NCBI GenBank assembly: GCA_963678675.1
Contig: OY783197.1
Location: 21,619,934 to 21,683,933, forward strand
Direction: 5' to 3'
Length of the DNA stretch: 64,000 nucleotides
From: Xiphydria camelus
Lineage: Eukaryota > Arthropoda > Insecta > Hymenoptera > Xiphydriidae
The notes below the pieces were generated by a model. The model was not told where the DNA came from and searched no databases. It worked only from the letters and a program-made list of their open reading frames with translations. The translations under genes were made by a program, and so were the position numbers. Each line of letters starts with the position of its first letter. Position 1 is the stretch's first letter. Positions 23,233 through 35,800 of the stretch are shown piece by piece.

Positions 23233-24733
23233 ACGCTCTTCAATTAGAATTCAATTGTTTGCACGAGGTTATGCTGTAATCGATGTCTGTTCTTATAAGT
23301 TGATATTATTTCATTTTATTATGTTATTAAACTCTCAAATTATAACTAATGAACTATATTCTAGTACTGAACAAGTCATTGTAGTTTTATAATGAAGAAT
23401 CCATACGACAGAATTGAATCAAAAAGGTACGTGTAAGTCGAGTAAATATATTTTTTCCTATTTTTTTATGAAATCTCGTCTCTTTATATTTTTTAAACTT
23501 CCTTATCTAATCGCTTCGTACAACCATAAACTTTATTTGTTCTAATATTTTCTAGTTATTTTAATGTAACACAAAGTCATATTTCTATATCTTATCACCA
23601 TCGATATAGCCACGTCTAATTAATAAAATATTATCAAAAACTAAATTATTGCTCATTTCCTTCTTAGATTCTCAATTTTCTAAATTAGAGCCATATAACA
23701 ACGAAAATTCTCGTTGCCGTGTAAATGCTGCAGTCAGCCCACTCATTGAAGTTTAAAAGGCGTAACCAACGGAGGCTTAACAGTACATTATATACATTCT
23801 GATAAAGAATGTCAGGCATTTTGTTTACCCAGAGCTTAAAAAAATTATTCGCAGAATTTCCTTGCACGGCTCATTCACCTCTTTTTGTCTCCGTCCAACG
23901 CGACCAATACCCACGCGAGTCTTTCGGCATGCTCATAAAAATCTCTTCAGGCGGACGCTCTTCGATGACAATTAATTATTTATTCAAAGCGTATTCCCAA
24001 CGATCGATCGGTCAAACGTCAGACGGGTACTCAACACTCGCGGTGCACGCCGATGCAAATAACGCCTGGTAGTAAAAGACGTTCGAATCGACCTTGAAGA
24101 GAGCTACGCCAAGCGACGTCGACGACACTCATTCGCCGGTGCTATTACGACCGGAAATGCGCGGGGCGCGATTGTAATAGCGCGCGATCAGCGGCGAGAG
24201 TCACGCCGCGGCGTGGGGGAAGAAATAGCGGGTATATGAGGACGCGAGGCTGCGGGGCCCGTATCCGCGATGCCGCGCGGCGCTCGGTACACGGGGGCCG
24301 ATGAAAGGTCGCAGCGACGCTCGTAATCTCGCACAGATGCGTAGCCGCAGATACCGGGGTACAAATTGACTTTGTCCTCGGCCTCGGAACGCCCCGGGTA
24401 AGCTGAATGAACGACGTAATTACGGAAATTAAACGCTACCGATTTGGTGTAGATTTTAAACTGGATTCCAACAATGTCGGACGAAGCGACGCGGGCGCGC
24501 CGATCGAACTAGCTCTTCCCCCCCCACGGCATATCTTCACCCCGGCCGGGGCGATCGCCGCGTGCGAACACGGCCGTCGTCGGCCGTATCCGGGAGGTGA
24601 TCGGTCCGATCGCGTATCTCTATGAGACTAAGCAGCTTCTTATTATATCCGGAGGTAATACAGGAATCTGTAGTGATATCGGATGTGTAATCGCGATCGA
24701 GTGCACTTGGACACACTTCGAGGAAGTCCTCGT
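23233..24733. other. spacer, nothing recognised
   Basis: AT-rich to about 24060, then CpG-rich (24080-24640). No supported gene. Confidence 0.4.
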
Positions 24734-24798
24734 TACATTGAGAAAAGTAATTGCTAGTGTCAAAAAAATGTTGCTTGAATCAAGAACATTACCTATAT

Positions 24799-25313
24799 AA
24801 TTCGTACATCCAATTCAATACCGCCATAACTGCAAAATTATAATTTTTGATTTTATGGCGATTATTGCAGTGGTAACATATTGGACTTTGAAAAGAAATA
24901 CAGCCACAAGTGGTTAAGTTTTAAAATATGCCATATTTGCGTATACCGTATGTCCGTCTCTGTACTGGCCAGTTTGAAAGTTACCTTCGGATAGACTTGG
25001 TCGGTAATCGAGACATTTATACCGTAATTATAATTATTTTCGTAATTTCCATTATTCACAAATTCACAATTTCGAGGTTAGACGCTTCAATCTCCCGAAT
25101 TGACATCAACTCTAACTGCCGACTCGACTTCTACCGTATGAAATGACTCGAGTACCGACCAAGCCTATCCGAAGATAACTTTCAAGCTGGCCAGTACAGA
25201 GACGGACATACGGTATGGCCCTATGAATTCCGATCTAGCATTGTTTTATTTCCTTCTTATTCAAAATTATATAATTTACACTTGTGGCGGTATTGAATTG
25301 GAGATGTACGAAT
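24799..25313. repeat. 515-bp foldback element
   Basis: Long inverted arms: ATTCGTACATCCAATTCAAT on the left mirrors the right end (ATTGAATTGGAGATGTACGAAT), and ACCGTATGTCCGTCTCTGTA (about 24946) mirrors TACAGAGACGGACATACGGT (about 25194). Arms run on through TACTTTCGG and CTTGGTCGGTA with few mismatches. It is nested inside F6 copy b. Confidence 0.7.
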
Positions 25314-25446
25314 TATGATCTTACAAATTTCGAAGAATACAGATTCTTATGAAGAATCTTATGTATTTTTGATTTAAAAATACCTTCACATTGGTACAAG
25401 AAATTCTTCCTACGTGAAAAAAACAAAAAACAATTATTCGAGCCTA

Positions 25447-25690
25447 CACCGAGAAAAATAATTTGATCAGTTTAACCAAAATTCCGGAGACGATGCCCAT
25501 CACCTTTTAGTGAAACATGGATCCTCCATTTGTTTGGTTAGACTGACCACTTTTTGGTTAGAATAACTAAACGTTTGATTGGAGTAACTAAATATTTGGT
25601 TCAATTAACCAGTATTTCGATTAGAATAATTAAACGCGTTTAACTAGATACGCTTTGTCATATATTTTAACGTAATTATTTTTCTCAATG
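25447..25690. mobile_element. F3 MITE, copy e
   Basis: The clearest F3 member: 244 bp, TA-flanked (25445-25446, 25691-25692). Ends are CACCGAGAAAAATAATTTG and AATTATTTTTCTCAATG. TTGGTTAGA-TGACC, TTGGTTAGAATAACTAAAC and TTGATTGGAGTAACTAAAT form a short internal series. Nested in F6 copy b. Confidence 0.75.
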
Positions 25691-25803
25691 TAAGTATTAA
25701 ATATTTGTTTGCATTAAGAAAATCATAGCTTGATCCTGAAATTGTACCATGTTTTTGATCGAAGAACATTTGTTTGGCACTAGCAATTATTCTCCACGGT
25801 GTA

Positions 25804-26430
25804 GATGTATCTGAAGTAAATTTCTCAGTAGGTTAATACGGGAATAAATCTCTCCTCCGAGAGTGTAGAAACGTCGAGGAAAATATAAAATACTCCGAGA
25901 AGAAGGAGAAAGACCGCGGATATATACCTAGCCGATATCGTTCACGCGACGAGATAAGTGTGTCGATCGACGATATAAATTTCGCCGCGATTTCGAGCGC
26001 CGATCGTAGCTTCGGTTTAGCACGAACGACGCGACGGGACGACACCGCTCGAGGTCAAACGCCGTCGGAGCGCCGCGAGGGAAGCTCTCGACGGGGGAAA
26101 GTACCGCGAACGACAGATTCCGATGGGATTGATAGCGGCCTTCCGTACGCGCGGTTTATGGTCCGCGACGTACCTACTATGCATAGCGCCGTATACGCGT
26201 CCTGCGGCCGCGCGGCACTAAAAGTCACCGTAACCGGGATTCTAGCAATTACCGCGAGTAACTATTCATATCGGCATGAGTAATCTGCAGCCCGTACATG
26301 GAATAAGATAACTAGGGAATCTTTGATGTCGGCGGGTACCACTGCGCTGTTACGTGCACCGGTACGACGGTATCTAGGTATGACGATGGGCGCTCGTGTT
26401 GTATATCCACTACTGTAACGTGTAGAGCTT
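25804..26430. other. spacer, CpG-rich
   Basis: CG-rich DNA with no supported gene or repeat. Confidence 0.4.
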
Positions 26431-26433
26431 CCA

Positions 26434-26435
26434 CA

Positions 26436-26481
<46 letters not shown>
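26434..26481. repeat. (TC)n microsatellite
   Basis: About 48 bp of nearly pure TC dinucleotides with two TTTC interruptions. Confidence 0.9.
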
Positions 26482-26482
<1 letters not shown>

Positions 26483-28050
26483 CCCTCGGTTCTCCTCTCC
26501 GCACGCGGGTACGCTATTCGCATTTCATTATTGGTTATACGTGCGAAAGACTCTCGCGTGGCTGTGTGGTCCGACGGCGATCGTGGGTTACTACTAATTT
26601 ACATTTCATTATCGGTGTCTCAACGTTGTCGAAGTGCAGGCGATCTTATAATATAATGGATAGACGCGGCGTCTACAAAGTTTTTGCATTAAAGAGCGGT
26701 GTCGACCTGGACGATTACTTGGGATAGTTTTGATGGATGTAAAAGTGCTCGCGTGTTTTTAATCAACTTCAAATAAAAGGGGAGATTCTCAATTCGACAC
26801 GTTTTTTGTTATCGCGCGTGGCGTTACTTCATATCTCTGTCAAATCTGAACAAATTTTGAACTCTTTTATTTAAAAGGGTGTATCATTAGGGTGGTCCCG
26901 TATAAATTTGACGAAGACCTGATAAAGACTTTCGAAGATGGAGAACGGAACTCCTCAACGGGCAACGGCAAATCACTCGCAATCAGTGCAAATCACTCGC
27001 AATAGTTTAGTGAACAGTATACATTTCAACCAGAGACTGACAGATAACAAGTCAATGGCGGTAGTGCATGTTAGCGGTCACCCATTTAGCTTTTGACCTT
27101 GGCAAATGACATAAGTTATGTTACTTTATATTTCCGTCACATCTGGACCGATTTAGACGATTCTTTTTCTTTGCAATATTTTTTATACCGTGCATAGCGC
27201 GATATCATCTACGTCTGGAGAAACGATATTCGTAATAGGTGTATACGAATGTATTTATGCAGGTATATGACGAAAATTCGGATAAATAAAATACCCGAAC
27301 TCCTCCAATCACGAGCGTAAATCGTGATATTTTGAATTCGTTCTCGCGGAATAAGTTTTTCCTTATGCCAGAAGATTTGTTCACATTCGAATAAATCGTT
27401 TCCTCGAACACACACAGATAACAACGCTGTGCGGAATCGTGACGCGGCAGAAACCGCTTCCTCGATCGTCGCGGATCGTTCGTAACCCGCCGGCGCGAGA
27501 ACGACGTCGATCCGCACGTGGGATTAAACCGCGCGGCGATTCGCTGCACCGAGAAATGGCATTTCGACCGACCCGCTCGCGAAGGGCCCAGAAGATAAGC
27601 GGTCATCGCGGGGCGGCGGCGTGTCGCGCGAGCCTCGCTGCTCCGCGAGCTCGCTCGCGCGCGCGAGTCCGCTCAGTCGAAGGACTCTCGCTCGGTTTTT
27701 CAAGCAGCGGGAGGAGAGGAGGGCCTGATTGCGCGGGATTCCCGCTTTGAAGTGGCACCGCCGATGTTCTCGGCCATCTCGACTCGTTACCACTACGGGA
27801 CCGGGACGCTCCCTGTGTGCGCCTTCTTCGACTCCTCGTCGCCCCTGCTACGGGATCCCCCGGACCCTCTCGATCACCCCCGTTACACCTTCCGTCGAGG
27901 AAGTGACGAGCGGCGCGACATCGGAGGGGGGAGAGAGAGAGAGAGAGAGACTCGTGTGCCCGATCCGAGAGTGAAAAAAGGAACGAGGAGATATCGCTAT
28001 CGCGAAGATCGTTTATCGCTCGTCGCTCTCGGAGGAACGGGAGGGGATGC
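26482..28050. other. spacer with GA microsatellite
   Basis: Holds a (GA)n run at 27930-27951 and a short duplication CAAATCACTCGCAAT (about 26969 and 26989). Two loosely similar segments (about 26820 and 27118, GTTACTT-ATAT-TC-GTCA) may be an old duplication. CpG-rich from 27430. No gene supported. Confidence 0.4.
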
Positions 28051-28054
28051 GGGG

Positions 28055-28800
28055 AAGGATCTCTTTCGAATTTCGCTTAGACTGTCGTTATTTCGGTACT
28101 TTTTCGAGATTTTTTCGACAAGCTCGTGATTTTCGGATTCAGCGTGGAAGAATAGATGGAATAGTGTGGCTGAGAGTTCGATTCCAGAGGTTTGAATTTT
28201 TGCGAAAAGACGACATTTTTGGCGTTGATTTCTTGAGACCAAATTTTAAGTTCGGAAAAGAATCGCAATACAGTTATCAGGTTTATTTTTTGTTGGAAAT
28301 ATGAAGTATCGGCAATTTTATGTACGAAGCACTTTTTTTTTTAGTCAGAAGATCATCGATATCTTTGTTTTTCTTTGAGATTTCTTCGATAAGATTTTCG
28401 AAATCGGTGCGAAAGAATACATTGGATAGAGTGGTCGAGAGTCCGATTCAAAAGGTTTCGTTTTTCGCGAAAAATTGGAAAAACTTCAATGGTTGCATTT
28501 TGCCAAAATGCGAAATTTCAGGAAACGACCGCTAGACTACCCTATCTTGTGTATTTTTTCACGCGGATTACAAAAAGCACGTATATTAGATCGATATCTC
28601 AAAAAAATACAAGATATCGGCAATTTTACGTAAGACATGTTTCTTCTGCAGAAAATCGTTAATATCTCGGGGCTCCATTGAAATTTCCTCAATAAATCTG
28701 TACTTTTTGGAATCGGCATGAAAAAATACATCGAATGAAGTGATCGGAAGCTCAATACCAAAGCTTTCAATCTTTACCAATATATTAATGTGGTCCAAAA
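28055..28800. repeat. diverged SatA block
   Basis: Contains CTCGTGATTTTCGGATTCAG, GAGAGTTCGATTCCAGAGG, TTCGCGAAAA-TTGGAAAAACTT and CTATCTTGTGTATTTTTTCACGCG, all SatA phrases, in the same alternating orientation as the better copies but with many substitutions. Confidence 0.6.
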
Positions 28801-30005
28801 TTCAATTCCAGAGTCGATCGCTCGATTTCTTCGGAGAAAAAGGGAATTCCGAAATAGGCGCGGACTAAGAAGTAGTAGTGGGAAAATTAAAAAAAAAAAA
28901 ATCCTAAACTACGCGACAAATCCGTTCGACGTCTCGCGCCGATAGTCAAAATCTTAATTAGGGCGAGTTCCACTTTTCAATTTCTCGCCCCGAGCGAGAC
29001 GAGAAAAAAAAACCACACAACCCACGTCCGCGTCTCGGCACCGCGCGACGAGTGTCGAGCATTTTTCGGCGCTTCTTGCCGCATTCACGTGCACAATTAA
29101 TTTTTGAGCGCAGCGGCTCTTCTCTCGGTGTCCCGCGCGGTTCGTTTCCCCCGCGCGCCGGCACCGTTTGTGCGGTTACCTCGTCCCGCGTGCGCGCATC
29201 TCCGCGTCCGTGCCAGCCCGTGGCTAATTGCAGGCGACGCATCTCTCGCTCGTACATCACGTCGCGATCCACTGTCAATGCGCTCATCGCTCACTTCTTC
29301 GCCTAAAGCGCCTTCGACTCTGGCGAGCGGTCGTCGCCATCAACGATCTCGATCTCGTCGTGCGCTGCGCGCTCGGCTCCGGAATTAAGGGAAACATTTC
29401 AGTCATCCCGAGTATGAGAGGTCGAGTGTGCTGGCGCGATCGAACATACGCGCGGAAAAAAGATCTCAATTCGCTCGGTGTACGCGGACTTGTATAATTA
29501 ATTGTTATCATTATCTCGCACTACCATCGTTTTCTCCTATAAATATAATAAATAGATAATGGAATATTAATATAATATAAAAGTGAATACATTAATATAT
29601 TAATAATGTGAATAAATATTATTAGGTGAATTAGTATATCAACATATTAGAATAATTAATGGATTAATATATTGTTATTATTATATGAAATATAATTAAT
29701 ATAATAGAATATTATAAAATATCTATGCGAAAAAATATATCGAATTTTTATAAATGATGAACTAAAAATTAATACGCGATAGCCGATCGCCGCGAAGAGC
29801 GATATTCCGTTGCGAGATATAGAACCACGAATTCTGCAGCATCCGCGCACATTTCGATAGGACGCGAATCATTCCGACAAGGAGGGAGAGTGATCGTTCG
29901 GCGCGCGGGGAGACCCCGGAATCCGCGCGTACAGTAAGCACGCGAGTGCGGTAAGAAGATAATGCGCCCTCGAACATTTCGGATTCTCATGCGCCGCTGT
30001 GCAGT
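28801..30005. other. spacer, nothing recognised
   Basis: CpG-rich from 28920 to 29500, then strongly AT-rich with TTAATATA-type low complexity (29540-29770), then CpG-rich again. No supported gene. Confidence 0.4.
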
Positions 30006-31273
30006 TAGAGGAGAGTTGCTTATATTGAACCGGTACCTAAATTGAACCTCCTGGCTATTTTGAGTAAATGAGCATTTCTACTGATTCAAGAGATTGACAT
30101 ACATATATATTCTATATACTGACTATAACTCAAAGGAAATATCAAATATTAACGATTTTATGTACGAGAACATTTTTTTTTTTCATGGAAAATCATCGAT
30201 ATCTCCGTGATTCTTTAAGATTCCCCTAATAAGTGCATGATTTTTTGAATCAATGCTTAAGATTTTGATAAAAATCGAAATCTCTGGAATCGAACTCTCG
30301 ACCATCCTATCTTGTGTATTTTTTTGCGTTGATTACAAAAATCATCAATATATTGAGGAAATCTCAAAGGAAGACCGAGATATCCATGACTCTTATGAAA
30401 AAATTATTTTTCCGAACATAAAATCGCTGATATCTCACATTTCCTTTGAGATTTGGACCTGATAACTATGATTTTCGGAATCAGCGTGAAAAAATACATC
30501 GGATAGGGTGGTCGAGAGATCGATTCCAGAAATTTTAATTTTCGCGAAAAATTGAAAAAACTTAAGGTAAATGCCTTAAGATTTTGACAAAAATCGAAAT
30601 CTCTGGAATCCAACTCTCGACCATCCTATCTTATGTATTTTTTCGCGCTGATTACGAAAATTATAGTTATATTGAGGATATCTCAAAGGAAGACCGAAAT
30701 ATCGATGATTTTCCGTGAAAAAAGTAATTTTCTGGTACATGAAATCACCGATATCTTATATTTCCTTTGAGATATCGTCAATATATCTATCATTTTCAGA
30801 ATCAGCGTGAAAAAATACATCGCATAGAGTGGTCGAGAGATCGATTTCAGAGTTTCAATTTTCGCGAAAAATTGAGCTCTAGACCATCCTATCTTATGTA
30901 TTTTTTCATGCTGATTACGAAAATTATAGATATATCGAGGATATCTCAAAGGAAGACAGAAATATCGATGATTTTTCGTGAAAAAAATTATTTTCTGGTA
31001 CATGAAGTCACCGATATCTTACATTTTCTTTTGAGATATCGTCAATACATCTGCCATTTTTGGAATCAGCGTGAAAAAATACATCTAATAGGGCGGTCGA
31101 GAGATCGATTTCAGAGGTTTCAATTTTCGTGAAAAATTAAAAAAATGTCAAGGGATACTGACCGGTACTAAGGTTTGAATTTCTACTGATAGATGACGTG
31201 GAAATGCTCATTTACTTAAAATAGCCAGGAGGTTCAATTTAGGTACCGGTTCAATATAGGCAACTCTCCCCTA
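30006..31273. mobile_element. non-autonomous element with long inverted ends and a SatA body
   Basis: The inverted ends are about 75-80 bp with only a few mismatches. Left (from 30008) reads GAGGAGAGTTGC then TATATTGAACCGGTACCTAA then ATTGAACCTCCTGGCTATTTT. The right end (to 31271) is its complement. TA flanks both ends (30006-30007, 31272-31273). The body (30105-31140) is an array of SatA palindromic monomers with no frame of interest, so any movement would need a transposase in trans. Class is not identified. Confidence 0.75.
30105..31140. repeat. SatA array of palindromic monomers
   Basis: The landmark CATCCTATCTT(A/G)TGTATTTTTT occurs near 30302, 30621 and 30884 (spacings about 319 and 263). 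Each is followed by GCTGATTACGAAAATTATAG-type sequence and, after GATATCTCAAAGGAA, by the inverted copy (TTCCTTTGAGATATCGTCAA, AATCAGCGTGAAAAAATACAT, GGTCGAGAGATCGATT). Each monomer is therefore a head-to-head dyad of about 125-bp arms. Confidence 0.8.
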
Positions 31274-31639
31274 TAGTAGTCGAATCGGCCAAAGGGAGGA
31301 GGAGGTATGAGCGCGCGAGAACTTCCGAGGCACTCTTCTGCGGCGCGCCGTGCTCGAGTTCCTTGACTCGCGCGGATAATTATGTCGCCGGCCCTTATTC
31401 CTTGGGTTCGGGTATCTGTCCATATAAACGTATCGGACCCCCTGCCTTTCTTTCTCTCGCTCTCCGCGCTTCGGTTGCAGCGCGTAAGTGTCGTCGTTCG
31501 AACTGGCACGTGAGACGCTTGGATTCGCCGCGAAAAAAGAAGCGAGCGTCGCGCGGCGTCTTATCCACGGGCGCCGAAAGGGGGAAAGTCGCCACGGCGT
31601 TTATACGAATTCGAATTCGGTTTTCTTACACGTTTTTTA
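31274..31639. other. CpG-rich spacer
   Basis: CG-dense DNA between the SatA element and R1 copy 3. Nothing else supported. Confidence 0.4.
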
Positions 31640-32282
31640 AATGCTGATTTGAAAAATTCGGACAAAATTATTTACCACGTATTTTTTCATTTTTCATTTT
31701 CGGTCTTATTTAACTCTCGATGGTCATCAAGGGTTCATTTGACCCAAGGTTCAATTTTGAAGTTAACTGTACTTCTTTTTTTTACAATCATAACTATATC
31801 CCCGACAGACCTTGGAATGAACAGCCTCTTCTTAAAACTCGTATTACGAACCTTTTTTGGGCTTCGGAAAAAAAATCGTTTTTGAAACGTGCACTATAAA
31901 ACTATTTATCGCTTCAAAATGCCATATCTCATGAGAATCATCCGTAGATTTTATTAAGAAAACTCGAAAAATAAAGAAGCTATGACACATTTAGCCAAGC
32001 AGCTCATTTTTCATGCATCAACTTATCCACGATCGTTTTTGAATGTTTTACCATTTCATTTCTTACGTCGACACAGTGATTCGATATTCTACAATGTTTG
32101 AAGAATGTTTGATAATTTAACAGTCTAAGTTGAACGGATGTTGTTCATGTGCTCACAATTTTGCGAGTAATAAACTTTTCGGATATTTTCTTTTCTGTGT
32201 TACATTAAATACGTATACAGATTACAAATCGAATTAAAAAATATGAATATTTTGTTGGGAAGACCGAATTGCATGTCGTCTC
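31640..32282. repeat. dispersed repeat R1, copy 3
   Basis: Starts with TTCGGACAAAATTATTTACCACGTA and ends with TTGCGAGTAATAAACTTTTCGG through ATATGAATATTTTGTTGGGAAG, matching R1 copies 1 and 2. A TTAACTCTCGATGGTC segment at about 31710, with GGGTTCATTTGACCC nearby, resembles the end of the TTAA element at 2573. The 3' 423 bp (31860-32282) recur beyond the retrotransposon. Confidence 0.5.
31860..32282. repeat. 423-bp direct repeat, left copy
   Basis: Identical, as read base by base, to 38868-39290 (constant offset 7008). It starts GGCTTCGGAAAA and ends ATGTCGTCTC exactly at the outer end of the left LTR. It is host sequence (part of R1), not part of the LTR. Confidence 0.9.
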
Positions 32283-32764
32283 TGTATAGACATACTAAAG
32301 TTTGTTTCATCCGCTGGTATCGATAATTGAGAATGAAGCGAGAGCGTGCAAGTTATGAGAGAGCGTGTTTGATAGCGAGCGCGAGTATTTTGAGAAGAGA
32401 GAGAGTGAGTGAGCGAGAACGCGCGAGGCACTTCGCGTATGCACTTCCTTGGCTACACTTAGTCTGCGTAGAACCAACTGCGATCTCACGAGGCACTTCT
32501 GCGGCAGTGATGCACTGGAAAACTGGAAGAAAGCGGCGAGGGAACAATGAAAGCCGCGAGAACACTTTAAGAATATTTAATACAGAAGTGAAGTATACAC
32601 GACTCGACGAAGGACTTTGATAGACTGAACTGATGTGCCGGCGACCGATCTAGGCGCTCCGTCCGAGAGCGTACCAACAAAAAAAGTAAACAAGGCTCGG
32701 ACAGAGTACCGAGAGACTCGTCCTAACTTCGTTTCTATAAATCAGGAATATTCTTGCTCGAACA
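32283..32764 (-). repeat. 3' LTR of BEL element
   Basis: 482 bp, starting TGTTCGAGCAAG and ending TCTATACA on the minus strand, giving the usual TG...CA borders. It is identical to the 5' LTR as read. It contains GAGAGAGTGAGTGAGCGAGA-type purine-rich sequence on the plus strand. Confidence 0.95.
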
Positions 32765-32780
32765 TTCCGCCGGCCTCGGC
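32765..32780 (-). other. region next to 3' LTR (polypurine-tract position)
   Basis: On the minus strand the bases just before the 3' LTR read GAGGCCGGCGGAA. A clean polypurine tract is not obvious, but plus-strand priming must occur here. The last three bases, GAA, recur at the outer edge of the 5' LTR (38865-38867 on the minus strand). Confidence 0.5.
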
Positions 32781-32819
32781 GATAAGGGCATCGCCGAAAT
32801 CCCGAATTTGGAGCGAATT

Positions 32820-35800
32820 CTAAGGTTCCCCCTTGGACTCGGTGGCATCGGCGATTGGTAGTAAGCAGAGTTTCGTTATAGGCCTCTTGTAGGTGGAGGC
32901 CTGAGTGCGTACTGTCGCAACCCTGACAAGGCCGTCAGCTCCGGGATGTACAGCGAGTACTCTTGCCAGGGGCCACTTTGTTGGCGGATAGCGTTCATCC
33001 GCGATAAGGACTAAGGCTCCCACCTTGAGATTTTGAGCGCGTTGTCGCCACTTTGACATCCCTTGGAGACGTTGTAAGTACTCCGAAGACCAACGATGCC
33101 AAACTTGTTCCACCATTTGGCGCAGATGCTGCCAGCGAGACAGACGTGACTGTGGCACGTCTGTTAGGGAGGGTTCAGGTACGGTATTAAGAGCTGTACC
33201 GATTAAAAAATGTCCGGGGGTCAAGGCTTCGAGATCGGAGGAGTCATTTGTCATTGGACAGATAGGCTTCGAGTTGAGTACAGCTTCGATTTGTACTAGT
33301 AAAGTCGACATTTCCTCATAAGTGAGGATGGTGTCGCCGATGACTCTTTTGATATGAAATTTAACTGACTTAACAGCTGCTTCCCATTTTCCTCCGAAAT
33401 GGGGTGCGGAGGGAGGATTGAATCTCCAGAAGGTACCGTCATTGGCGAGAAGACTAGCTAGCTGTTGTAGCTCAGATGAAGTCTTGGCGAAAAGCTTCCT
33501 CAATTCCGCGTCAGCTCCAATTAGATTAGTACCGCAGTCGCTGTAAAGTTCAGTACAAATACCACGCCTTCCAGTGAAGCGTTTGAAGGCAGATAAGAAC
33601 CCAGCAGTTGTATAGTCTGTTGTAACCTCGAGGTGTACGGCTGAGGTTACGAAGCATACAAAGACGACTAAGTAGCCCTTGTAAGTTTTGCTTCCACGTC
33701 CTCTCCAGGTCTTTAGGGTGAATGGGCCGGCGTAGTCCACTCCGGTGCGAGCAAAAGGTCTAGCGGGCGAAATTCTGCTCGGAGGAAGTTGACCCATGAG
33801 TTGATTAGCCGTTACTGCTCGGTGGCGAGTGCAAATTACGCATCGACGCACGTAGGTGCGAACGGGAACCCGACCTCCGATTATCCAATATGTCCTTCTG
33901 ATAAAGACTAACATAGCCTGAGTGCCGCCATGCAGAGTAGAGCGATGTGCATTCTCTAGCACCAAGCTAGTGAGACTGGACTCCCTGGGAAGTATCAGTG
34001 GGTGTTTCGCGTCATAGTCAAGATGCGAGTGAAGAAGCCGCCCACCAACTCGGAGCAATCGGTCCGAGTCAATGAACGGTGATAAGCTGAGCAAATGATG
34101 TGATCGTGGTAGTTCCAGTCCCTGCTTGAGTAACTTCAACTCCTCACCGAAATGAGCTTCTTGAGTTTTTAAGACCCAAAAAAGACGGGCTCGCTTGAGC
34201 TCGTGAGGCGTAAGAGGTTCGGAGATAGAAGGACTCGGGTGGTTACGAAAGTGATCTGATGCACGATAACATTGAGCAGTAACCCGAAGTAGAGTCTTAA
34301 GTCGTGAGTAGCGCTCGATAAGTTCCCAAACTATTGGCAGTGTTGCTACGCGAGTTGCGGTGATATGACAACGTCTCTCCTCGAGATCCGCTCCGCCTTT
34401 TGGAGGGCAAACCGATGAAGGCCATAAGGATGCAGGAGAATTTAACCAGTCTGGACCACTCCACCACACTCGGCTGGTTGCAAGTTCCTGTGGTGACGTT
34501 CCTCTCGACGCTAGATCCGCTGGATTGTCCAGACCGGGAACATGATGCCAAGTCGCTTCTGGTAGGCTCTCCTGTATCAAGGTGACTCGATTACGCACAA
34601 ATTCCTTCCAACGGGAAGGCTCACTCGTAATCCAATATAGGGTCGTGGATGAATCAGTCCATAAGTGTATAGACTCGACATGACACTTGAGCGAACTGCG
34701 CAGCTGAGATAAATGCTGCACGAGTAGCAGAGTCGCGGATAACTCAAGACGAGGGATGGTTACCCGCGTTGACTTCGACTTCCTTGAGCTTGCTGAAGAA
34801 TGCCTTACTGGGGCGACCTTAGTTTTAGCTGAGACTAAGACGACGCTTACTGCATCGTTCTTAGTAGTCCGCAGATAAACTGCGGCTCCGAGGGCTACTT
34901 GAGAAGCGTCGCAGAACCCATGTAGCTCCACAGATACTGCGACAGGAGATGAATTGAGCCAGCGTGGAACTCGAATCATAGAGAGGTTGACTAATCCTGC
35001 TTCGTAGTCTTGCCAGCGAGTGAGAAGTGATAGTGGAAGTGGCTCATCCCAGTCCAGCTGCGCTTTCCAAAGGTCCTGTACGAAAATCTTGGCGCGCACT
35101 ATAACTGGCGAGATCCACCCTAGAGGATCGAATAGACGCGCTGCTCTGGAAACTATAGCTCGTTTCGTGAACACGTCAACCTTCTCGAAGACAGGAGGCG
35201 AAAATTGGAAGACATCTTCACGCTGTTGCCAGGCTAATCCAAGCGCGCGTGTTACAGGAGGGTCTCCGATACGTAACGGTACAGCTGGTTCTCGATCTGA
35301 CGCCGGAAGATCCTCGATTAGCTCATTGTGGCTCGCTGACCATTTTTGCAACATGAATCCGCCGGCCTTGAAGAGCCCGATAATTTGCTTCACCTTTTTT
35401 CGTCCCTCGTGAAGATCATGCGCTCCTGACATAACGTCATCGACGTAGGTGCCTTCTTCTATAACACCGCGAGTGAGAGGAAATCGATCGCTCTCGTCAA
35501 TGGCAAGCTGCTGCAGAACCCGATTAGCCAAAAAGGGTGAAGCTGAGATTCCGTAAGTAACAGTATTGAGAGTGAACTCCGCGATTACTCCTTCCTGGTT
35601 TCTCCAGAGAATGCGCTGCCAGTTCCTATCGTCTTGATGGACTAAGATCTGCCGAAACATCTTGGTGACATCGGCAGAAAACGCGTAACGGAAGAGTCTC
35701 CACTGCGTTATGACTGCAGGCAATGGAGTGAGTAGTTTAGGACCCTCGTGTAGACAGTCGTTCAGTGAGATCCCCCGATCTGTTCGCTGGGATCCGTTGA

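Larger units (their letters stand above)
24736..25801. mobile_element. F6 MITE, copy b, with two nested insertions
   Basis: The left end CATTGAGAAAAGTAATTGCT follows TA (24734-24735), and the right end AGCAATTATTCTCCACGGTG precedes TA (25802-25803). The intervening F6 sequence is split first by a foldback (24799-25313) and again by an F3 MITE (25447-25690). Removing both leaves roughly the length of F6 copy a. Confidence 0.6.
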
